10,890 bases of DNA from positions 1 through 10,890 of the forward strand of contig DLXG01000005.1 of assembly GCA_003448875.1 (NCBI GenBank), written 5' to 3'. This document shows, in pieces, positions 1-5,590 of this stretch. The first letter of the stretch is position 1; every line of letters starts with the position of its first letter. The position numbers were made by a program, and so were the translations under genes. A model generated the notes under the pieces. It made no database searches, had not been told where the DNA came from, and worked only from the letters and a program-made list of their open reading frames with translations. The DNA is from Anaerolineaceae bacterium. GTDB lineage: Bacteria > Chloroflexota > Anaerolineae > Anaerolineales > Anaerolineaceae.

Positions 1-1794
1 TATTACCTTCTCACGTTCCTGGTAATCATTTCGCTTGGAGCAGGATTGTTACCAAACTCTATCGTCCAGGCCAGTCAGCCAAAAGTTGCCTTTTGGCTGA
101 CTGTTTTACATAACAATGATGGTGAGTCGGACTTAATCAACCTGGGGACGGGATTAGAGGATTTTGGCGGAGCGGCCCGGTTCAAAACACTGGTAGATAG
201 ACTGAAATGGGACGCTGTGCATGGAAAACCACCGGTTCCTGCCGCACCACGCAGTGTAGTGATGGTTTCCTCGGGCGATAACTTTTTAGCCGGGCCTGAG
301 TTCAATGCCAGCCTTGAAAAAGGTGTGCCTTTTTATGACACGATTGCCATGGACTTAATCGGTTACGATGCAATTGCGATTGGTAACCATGACTTTGATT
401 TTGGCCCGGATGTGCTGGCAGATTTCATCCAGGGCTTTTCGATTTCAAAACCACCCTTCCTGAGCGTTAATCTGGACTTCTCAGCGGAACCTCGCTTGCA
501 GGAATTGAAAAATCAGAAAAGAATCGCAACCAGTACCACAGTGAAAACACCAGCCGGGCGGGTTGGCATCATTGGGGCGACAACACCAATGCTTCCGTAT
601 ATTTCCAGTCCGCGCAATGTCCGAGTCAATGATATGGTGGTAGAAGCCATCATGGCCGAAGTGCAACGATTGGAGGCGATGAAAATCAATAAGATCATCC
701 TGATCAGCCACCTGCAAAGCATTTCTGAAGACCTTTCCATGGTGCCTTATCTTTCAGGGGTTGACATTATCATTGCCGGCGGTGGTGATGAGGTTTTGGC
801 CAATCCGGGGCATTTGCTCGTGCCGGGTGATGAAACCCGCATTTACGGATCCTACCCCTTGTGGGCGACTGATTCTAGCGGAGTTCAGGTGCCGGTGGTG
901 ACCACCGCGGGCAGTTATGCCTATGTGGGGCGCCTGGTGGCGGGTTTCGACAAAGCCGGTAATCTGGTGACAATTGATGAATCTCAGAGCGGACCGGTAC
1001 GGGTTGCCGGTGGTAATCAGCCGGATGCGGTACCGCCGAATGGCGAAGTTCAATCGCGGGTCGTCGAACCGCTGATTGAGGCGCTCAACGAAATGAATAT
1101 GAACGTGATCGGGGTTAGCGAGGTGGCCCTGGATGGTATACGGGTCAACGTCCGCAGCCGGGAAACCAATCTGGGTAATCTGACCGCTGATGCCTTGCGC
1201 TGGCAGGCTGCGCAACTTGCCCGGCTTTACGGGGTGAGCGTTCCGCAGGTTGCACTCCAAAATGGCGGAGGTATCAGGAATGCTTCTGTCATCCCGGCTG
1301 GCAACATCACTGAATTGACTACCTTCTCCATTCTACCTTTTGCAAACTTTGTGTCCATTGTCGAAGGAATTTCCCGCCAGCAATTTAAAGAGATTTTGGA
1401 GAATGCTGTTTCTAGGGTTGAGTTCGGTGACGGCCGTTTCGCGCAGGTTTCCGGTTTCCGGTTTACTTGGAATCCGGCAGGAACGCCCCAAACGCTGGAC
1501 TCAAACGGTAATGTAATTACGGTGGGTTCGCGGGTGGTGGATGTTTTCCTTGATGACGGCACCCAAATTGTGGCGGATGGCAGCGTTATCCCCGGCCCCG
1601 ATTTGACCGTCGCGACGATTGATTTTCTGGCGCGTGGTGGTGATCAGTATCCCTTCCGCGGGGCCGCTTTTACCACGGTGGGCGTTACGTATCAGCAATC
1701 CCTTCGCAATTACATTCAATCGGGTCTGGGCGGCGTAATCTCGGCAGCCCAATATCCTGAAGGTGGTCAGGGGCGGATTACCCGCCTGCCGTAA
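1..1794 (+). CDS. UshA-like metallophosphatase / 5'-nucleotidase, 5' end cut off
   Basis: This is probably a secreted two-domain phosphoesterase that releases phosphate from nucleotides or related esters outside the cytoplasm. The frame is open from base 1 and the first codons encode a hydrophobic signal-peptide core ending near VQA, so the true start lies upstream; the TTG at 46 is not the start. Counting residues from that TTG, the N-terminal metallophosphatase domain shows HNNDGES (22-28), SSGDN (75-79), GNHDFDFG (113-120), SHLQ (221-224) and AGGGDE (244-249). The C-terminal nucleotide-binding domain shows ETNLGNLTADA (373-383), NGGGIR (406-411) and FLARGGDQYPF (527-537). Total length is at least 597 residues, usual for the family. 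Two positions that are usually metal-ligand histidines in UshA (the H of NDxH and of the GHxH motif) appear here as Glu and as the GGDE stretch, a variant subgroup. No C-terminal anchor is seen. The family call is firm; the substrate is not known. Confidence 0.93.
   Translation, partial: YYLLTFLVIISLGAGLLPNSIVQASQPKVAFWLTVLHNNDGESDLINLGTGLEDFGGAARFKTLVDRLKWDAVHGKPPVPAAPRSVVMVSSGDNFLAGPEFNASLEKGVPFYDTIAMDLIGYDAIAIGNHDFDFGPDVLADFIQGFSISKPPFLSVNLDFSAEPRLQELKNQKRIATSTTVKTPAGRVGIIGATTPMLPYISSPRNVRVNDMVVEAIMAEVQRLEAMKINKIILISHLQSISEDLSMVPYLSGVDIIIAGGGDEVLANPGHLLVPGDETRIYGSYPLWATDSSGVQVPVVTTAGSYAYVGRLVAGFDKAGNLVTIDESQSGPVRVAGGNQPDAVPPNGEVQSRVVEPLIEALNEMNMNVIGVSEVALDGIRVNVRSRETNLGNLTADALRWQAAQLARLYGVSVPQVALQNGGGIRNASVIPAGNITELTTFSILPFANFVSIVEGISRQQFKEILENAVSRVEFGDGRFAQVSGFRFTWNPAGTPQTLDSNGNVITVGSRVVDVFLDDGTQIVADGSVIPGPDLTVATIDFLARGGDQYPFRGAAFTTVGVTYQQSLRNYIQSGLGGVISAAQYPEGGQGRITRLP
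72..107 (+). promoter_or_regulatory. Perfect terminator-like stem-loop inside the first gene
   Basis: Bases 72-85 and 90-103 are exact reverse complements, giving a 14-bp stem around a 4-base TTGC loop. TTTT follows at once (104-107). This is the geometry of an intrinsic terminator, yet it lies in the coding region at the junction of signal peptide and mature protein. The structure is read directly from the sequence. Whether it attenuates transcription, pauses the ribosome during export, or is only a by-product of the codons is not known. Confidence 0.5.
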
Positions 1795-1832
1795 GGTTTG
1801 ATGTTTGAACCGATTTTAAGGGTAGGTTAATT

Positions 1833-1873
1833 GGCTCACTCCCGTTGCGCCTTTCAAACGGGAGTGAGCCTTT
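1833..1873 (+). terminator. Strong hairpin terminator after the phosphoesterase gene
   Basis: A perfect 14-bp stem (1833-1846 with 1857-1870) closes a 10-base loop and is followed by TTT. It begins 38 bases after the TAA stop of the metallophosphatase gene, so it most likely ends that transcript. The T-tract is short (TTTGAT), so termination may be partial. The next gene starts only 10 bases after the stem, and the right arm carries a purine-rich GGGAGTGAG stretch. The hairpin could therefore also affect translation of that gene in read-through RNA. Confidence 0.8.
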
Positions 1874-1879
1874 GATCGG

Positions 1880-3196
1880 ATGGTGGATATGCAATTCCTG
1901 AAATACTCAGCGAGGATTCAATCCTTGCTAACCTTGCTTGGGTTGTTTGTCTTTTTAACCACATCTCAACCCGTGATGGGGCAAACTCCCCCACCATCCG
2001 AGGTTTGTTCAATGCCTTTTCAACCGGTAGCCGTTCCTCTGACTGAACTGGGGGAAAATGAGTACGTGCGAATGGACGGAACGCCAACTGATTTTAGCGG
2101 AGGATTATATCCGAATGGAAGCAATCTTCGGCCAGACCGCCACGAAGCGGCCGGGTTAGAGCTTTCTCATCAAATTCAACCTCTGACGGTGGATGGGCAG
2201 GTGGATGAAAACAATGGGCGGATTTTGTTCATTTCGATTGGCATGTCCAACACCGCCAGTGAGTTTGAAACTTTTATTCGGCTGGCTCAACAACTAACGC
2301 AACTCAACCCGCAACTGGTGTTGATCAATGGGGCTTTGCCCAATCAGGTTGCTGAACGTTGGACAAGTCGCGAAGGGATAGCCTGGCAGGAACTGGACAG
2401 GCGGATAACTGCCTATGGATATTCTCCCCAACAGGTTCAGGTTGCATGGGTCAAGCTGACCAATACGGGCGGGGGGAACTTTCCGCAAAAGGCGCTGGCG
2501 TTGGAGTCGGATCTGCAAGCAATTGTTCAGCATCTGAAAGAGAAGTTCCCCAATCTTAAGATGATATTTCTCTCCAGCCGGACGCGTTCCTATACCTACT
2601 GGCGGGGTTTGAGCCCTGAGCCGCTGGCCTATGAAACCGGTTTTGCGGTCAAGTGGTTAATTGAGAAGCAAATCCAAGGGGATCCTGAATTGAATTTTGA
2701 CCCAAAGCGGGGCAAAGTCAGGGCGGCCTTTCTCTCGTGGGGGCCGTATCTTTGGGCAGATGGCGAAAACCCACGGGAAGATGGGTTTCGCTGGCTGGCA
2801 AGCGACCTGGCGGCTGACTGCACTCACCCCTCTTCTGCCGGGGCTCAAAAAATTGCCCAGAAATTGTGGGAGTTTTTCAGTACTGATCCAATCAGCCGTG
2901 ATTGGTTTTTATCTTCTGGTTCGGTTTCAACACCCACGGCAATAAGCAAGGTGAGTCAACCTGCGATCATACCCCAACCTTTAGATTCATCTACGCCGGA
3001 GGTGACGGCTGAATCAACGCCAGTTTTTCCCGGCTTACCTTCCCCGTCTCCGGTTTTGGGGGCGACATCCGCAAGTTCTTCTCTGAATAAAGAGGGCATG
3101 CCGCATAATTCAATTTCTCTGGAAGCGGGAATTATTCTTTTAGCGGCTTTGGGTGGTATCAGTGCGGTGTGGTGGTTAAGGCGGGGCAAAAAGTAG
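1880..3196 (+). CDS. Exported SGNH-hydrolase-like protein with C-terminal membrane anchor
   Basis: Probably a surface-anchored esterase-like enzyme of unknown substrate. A signal peptide spans residues 1-35 (hydrophobic 16-29, likely cut after VMG or nearby). The body resembles an SGNH/GDSL hydrolase. ISIGMSNT (119-125) would supply the nucleophile Ser123, LINGALPN (148-155) resembles the second block, and DCTHPSSAG (313-321) would supply Asp313 and His316. Between them lie YETGFAVKWLIE (251-262) and WGPYLWADG (287-295), a pattern I associate with uncharacterised SGNH-like proteins. The first block reads GMSN rather than GDSL. A Ser/Thr/Pro linker (about 347-405) leads to one membrane helix (416-433) and a basic RRGKK end, giving an outside-facing protein held by its C-terminus. 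ATG 1889 is an equally good start (signal MQFLKYS); neither has a strong ribosome site. The gene is flanked by a terminator upstream and an AT-rich gap downstream. Confidence 0.72.
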   Translation: MVDMQFLKYSARIQSLLTLLGLFVFLTTSQPVMGQTPPPSEVCSMPFQPVAVPLTELGENEYVRMDGTPTDFSGGLYPNGSNLRPDRHEAAGLELSHQIQPLTVDGQVDENNGRILFISIGMSNTASEFETFIRLAQQLTQLNPQLVLINGALPNQVAERWTSREGIAWQELDRRITAYGYSPQQVQVAWVKLTNTGGGNFPQKALALESDLQAIVQHLKEKFPNLKMIFLSSRTRSYTYWRGLSPEPLAYETGFAVKWLIEKQIQGDPELNFDPKRGKVRAAFLSWGPYLWADGENPREDGFRWLASDLAADCTHPSSAGAQKIAQKLWEFFSTDPISRDWFLSSGSVSTPTAISKVSQPAIIPQPLDSSTPEVTAESTPVFPGLPSPSPVLGATSASSSLNKEGMPHNSISLEAGIILLAALGGISAVWWLRRGKK

Positions 3197-3470
3197 AATA
3201 AAACAGTTGAAACTATAAAGATATTATAAAAAACTTTTTTACATTTCTCAGGTATTATAATTTCAATAATTTTGATTGTAATTATTAATAATTTATCAAA
3301 AGCCTCAATGGTCTTTTTCCCATAGTGAACGGGTGGGAGAATGAATGGAGAGGCTGGCATAAAGGATCATGGGAGTGGGCAGCTTTCTCTACCGACGGTT
3401 GAATAGGGGGAACTTACGCCCATCCAAATGACTCTAAAACTGTTGTTTGACTTTCTAAAGAGAATTGGAT
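3197..3470. other. Gene-free gap with an AT-rich island, probable promoter/leader region
   Basis: Bases 3209-3301 are strikingly AT-rich (13 of 93 are G or C by my count). The island holds two copies of TATTATAA (3222-3229 and 3253-3260), a perfect 14-base palindrome AATTATTAATAATT (3280-3293), and TTTTGAT/ATCAAAA arms (3270-3276, 3295-3301). A perfect TATAAT lies at 3256-3261, but no good -35 box sits 16-18 bases upstream. The rest (3302-3470) has ordinary composition and no gene or riboswitch class that I recognise. It may be the leader of the following LamG gene. A second promoter-like pair, TTGACT (3447-3452) and TGTGAT (3470-3475) with 17 bases between, lies at its end. Confidence 0.5.
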
Positions 3471-4841
3471 GTGATAGAGGGTTTGGCGAATCGGTATTCG
3501 GGTTTTCGGGTCATCTTCACCGTTGTGATGCTCTTTCTGATCATAAGCGGGCTGGCGGTTGGCTTTGCTCCGGATCAGGCTGTGCGGGCGGATGGGCTGG
3601 CAGGCTTTGCGCTCTCTTTTGACGGGCATGATGATATGGTCAACCTTGGCAGTACGGTCGGTCTGTTCCCGGATGATGGGTGGGTCTATACCAAAACGGT
3701 GAGTTTGTGGGTAAAACCAGAAGGCACGGCTGACTGTTCGGTCATCAACGGCATTCCGCGCATCGAACCGGCTCAGTGCGATAATATTTTCGGTGATTTC
3801 GCGCGCTGGTGGGGTATCAGCCGCGGGCCGACCCAGATCTGGGTATGGATGGCGTGTTTCGATCCGGCTAACCCCAGCACTTATCCGCCGTCTTCACCCA
3901 TCCGCCTGATTCAGTTTGGGTATACCCTTGACGAATGGATGCACATTGCCCTTGTGCATGGAAACGGCTTTCTTTCGGCATATAAAAACGGCTACTGGGT
4001 CGGTTCGGTGAATTGTATTGGCACGGCTCAACCGCCCGCGCAGCCGATACTGCTTTTTGGCGGGATGATAAAAGCCGACAGCCAGAATCAAAATCATAGT
4101 TTTTGGGGATTTCAGGGGCAGATTGACGAAGTGCGGATTTACTCGACTGCCTTGAGCCAGCAGCAAATTCAGGAAACGATGATGAACGAACTGACCGGCA
4201 GTGAAAGCGGTCTGGTCGCTTATTACAAAATGTCGAACGGCATCGGGCTAACGGTTACCGATAACAGCGGCAGAGGAAAAGATGGTCAATTGATGGATGG
4301 GACGAATATTGTGCCCGGCAACGGAATACCGCCTTTATGGGTGATTTCGGGGGCATTTGATAATATCCCTCCTACGCCAATCCCCAGCCCAATGAACACG
4401 AACACTTTCACACCTTCACCTTCTCCCCAGCCGCCCACAGCCACTCCATTGCCTACCCAATTGTTCTCTCCTACGGCAAGCCTTCCTCCTGTTACCAATA
4501 CCCCCCTGCCTACCGCAACAGCCACACTCACCCGTACAACCCGCCCCACCTTTACCGCTTCGCCATCTCCCATCCCGCCTACTATGACCCAAACCCGCAC
4601 GGAAACCCCAACCCGTACGGGTACTTCAACCTTTACCCTTGCGCCTGAGACCCCAACATCAACGATACCACCTACCCGAACGCCCCGCCCGACTTTTACG
4701 TCCTCAGTAACGCCGGTTGGGACGAACACAAGGGTGTACACGCCAACGCGGGTACTCTCTACTCAAACTGACCTGACCCCGACCCGCACCATTGACCCAA
4801 ATATGAATAATTTTATTTTTCTTCCACTGGTGAGAAAATAG
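3471..4841 (+). CDS. Secreted LamG-like (concanavalin A-fold) protein with Thr/Pro stalk and FLPLVRK tail
   Basis: Likely a surface-displayed carbohydrate- or protein-binding protein; no catalytic motif is seen. Counting from GTG 3471, residues 14-31 are a signal-peptide core with a probable cut after VRA (40). A jelly-roll LamG/ConA-like domain follows (about 46-275): FALSFDGHDD (46-55), TVSLWVKPEG (76-85), DEWMHIALVH (154-163), GQIDEVRIY (216-224) and AYYKMSNG (250-257). Four cysteines (89, 103, 129, 182) could form disulfides. A Thr/Pro-rich stalk (about 300-441) precedes the terminal DPNMNNFIFLPLVRK, which is nearly identical in the paralogue at 5591-6622. An in-frame stop at 3456 bounds the start. 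GTG 3471 has AGAG 8 bases upstream; TTG 3465 or TTG 3483 are alternatives. It converges on the lipoprotein gene with 21 bases between them and no clear terminator. Confidence 0.82.
   Translation: MIEGLANRYSGFRVIFTVVMLFLIISGLAVGFAPDQAVRADGLAGFALSFDGHDDMVNLGSTVGLFPDDGWVYTKTVSLWVKPEGTADCSVINGIPRIEPAQCDNIFGDFARWWGISRGPTQIWVWMACFDPANPSTYPPSSPIRLIQFGYTLDEWMHIALVHGNGFLSAYKNGYWVGSVNCIGTAQPPAQPILLFGGMIKADSQNQNHSFWGFQGQIDEVRIYSTALSQQQIQETMMNELTGSESGLVAYYKMSNGIGLTVTDNSGRGKDGQLMDGTNIVPGNGIPPLWVISGAFDNIPPTPIPSPMNTNTFTPSPSPQPPTATPLPTQLFSPTASLPPVTNTPLPTATATLTRTTRPTFTASPSPIPPTMTQTRTETPTRTGTSTFTLAPETPTSTIPPTRTPRPTFTSSVTPVGTNTRVYTPTRVLSTQTDLTPTRTIDPNMNNFIFLPLVRK
4368..4793 (+). repeat. Low-complexity Thr/Pro stalk-coding tract
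   Basis: About 142 codons made mainly of Thr, Pro, Ser, Ala and Arg, with recurring TPTRT, PRPTFT, SPSP and TATP units, encode the stalk of the first LamG protein. Such stalks hold a binding domain away from the cell surface and are often O-glycosylated. The tract is cytosine-rich on this strand, which produces long meaningless Val/Gly readings on the other strand. A shorter version (about 40 codons) lies in the paralogue near 5650-5770. Confidence 0.85.
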
Positions 4842-4862
4842 TTGCGCTCAATCGGACGATGA

Positions 4863-5501
4863 TCAAGGCACCTGAGTGGGCGCGACCACTTTAATCTTAA
4901 CCCAAAAGGACTTATCGCCGTTGCTGCCCAGTCCAAAAATAACCCCCTGTGGATTTTGTAATTTCCAGAAACTTTCGTATTCTCGCGGCTGGTCGGGGGC
5001 TTTCATATTGACTGAAATATCCACCAGCGCATCCGGCGGCACGCTGACTGGCAGGTTGAAACTGGGAGGTGCTCCCAGCACATTCCCGGATTCAAAGACT
5101 ACCCGATAACTGGTTGTCCAGGTGCAGGAGCCAGTATTTTTCAAACGCCATGTTTTGATGAAGGTTTGTCCCGGTGTAAGCTCAGTGCCATCCGGTATGC
5201 TGACGTCGCTGACAAACTCGGCGCGTTCGCAGGGTTTGACGCTTTCAGCGGTGGTAAGGGTTGTTGATGGCTGGGTTGGAAGGCTAGTTTCAGCGGCAGG
5301 GGGCGGGGTGGTAGTGATCATGGAAGCAAACTGCGTGGTCAGCGCCGAGACGGTTTGGGCTGCGGCAGTGCTGGCAAAATCGCCGGTGGGGGTGAGCGCC
5401 TGCCCGGCTCTGGGTAAATTGCAGCCAGCGCTGACGGCCAGGACAAGAAGTATGCCCAGACTGAATAAGTAAGAAAGAACTATAGGGTATGGTTTCTTCA
5501 T
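4863..5501 (-). CDS. Lipoprotein with NBR1-type four-tryptophan Ig-like domain
   Basis: A membrane-tethered extracellular protein whose domain is expected to bind another protein or surface component; the partner is unknown. From ATG 5501 (MKKPYPIVL) a signal peptide runs to the lipobox SAGC, with the lipidated Cys at residue 27. A Thr/Ser/Pro/Ala linker (about 28-88) leads to an Ig-like fold (about 90-207). The four tryptophans that name the FW domain of human NBR1 are present: W118 (KTWRLKN), W128 (CTWTT), W179 (SFWKLQNP) and W200 (SFWVKI). A Cys pair (91, 126) may bridge. In eukaryotes the domain belongs to an autophagy receptor; in bacteria it is frequent in Chloroflexota surface proteins. 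Upstream in-frame starts (ATG 5525 or 5531, TTG 5549) are less likely: they fall in or before the predicted -10 box or inside the terminator hairpin. No clear ribosome site is seen. Confidence 0.85.
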   Translation of the reverse strand: MKKPYPIVLSYLFSLGILLVLAVSAGCNLPRAGQALTPTGDFASTAAAQTVSALTTQFASMITTTPPPAAETSLPTQPSTTLTTAESVKPCERAEFVSDVSIPDGTELTPGQTFIKTWRLKNTGSCTWTTSYRVVFESGNVLGAPPSFNLPVSVPPDALVDISVNMKAPDQPREYESFWKLQNPQGVIFGLGSNGDKSFWVKIKVVAPTQVP

Positions 5502-5520
5502 GTCGGTTTTTACTGGTTTA

Positions 5521-5549
5521 AGCATAGCCATAAAAAAGCCGCCCGTCAA
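5521..5549 (-). promoter_or_regulatory. Candidate promoter of the NBR1-domain lipoprotein gene
   Basis: On the minus strand TTGACG (5549-5544) and TATGCT (5526-5521) are separated by exactly 17 bases, matching 5 of 6 and 4 of 6 consensus positions. Transcription would begin near 5514, leaving about 12 bases before ATG 5501. That supports the 5501 start. The -35 box lies in the loop and stem edge of the terminator at 5532-5564. The call is made by eye. Confidence 0.5.
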
Positions 5550-5564
5550 GCAAAGCCGGGCGGC
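5532..5564 (-). terminator. Intrinsic terminator of the second LamG gene
   Basis: Read on the minus strand, an 8-bp GC stem (5564-5557 with 5545-5538; GCCGCCCG/CGGGCGGC) encloses an 11-base loop and is followed directly by TTTTTT (5537-5532). This is a textbook intrinsic terminator 26 bases after the stop of the second LamG gene. It separates that gene from the lipoprotein gene downstream, which therefore needs its own promoter. Confidence 0.88.
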
Positions 5565-5590
5565 AGCCTGATATTTTTTTCTAACGGCGT

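Noticed and set aside
754..1260. 168-codon minus-strand frame inside the metallophosphatase gene
   Set aside because: Antisense shadow of a well-supported gene, with no recognisable motif or ribosome site.
3302..3464. Possible riboswitch, such as cyclic-di-GMP class I or II, in the leader of the first LamG gene
   Set aside because: I looked for the conserved cores of these classes and did not find them; only short weak pairings are visible.
3428..3622. Small forward frame starting with ATG 3428
   Set aside because: It overlaps the LamG signal peptide in another frame and lacks a ribosome site or recognisable sequence; the LamG frame has clear domain evidence.
4286..4741. Long minus-strand frame rich in Val and Gly opposite the first LamG stalk
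   Set aside because: It is the antisense reading of the Thr/Pro codons; its VRVGV-type repeats mirror ACC/CCN codons and it has no start signal or homologous domain.
4871..4895. Weak 5-bp hairpin that might terminate the first LamG gene
   Set aside because: The stem AGTGG/CCACT is too short and not followed by a proper T-tract.
5502..5549. Longer N-terminus for the NBR1-domain lipoprotein (TTG 5549)
   Set aside because: This start lies inside the terminator hairpin and at the predicted -35 box, and the extra residues would extend an already complete lipoprotein signal peptide.
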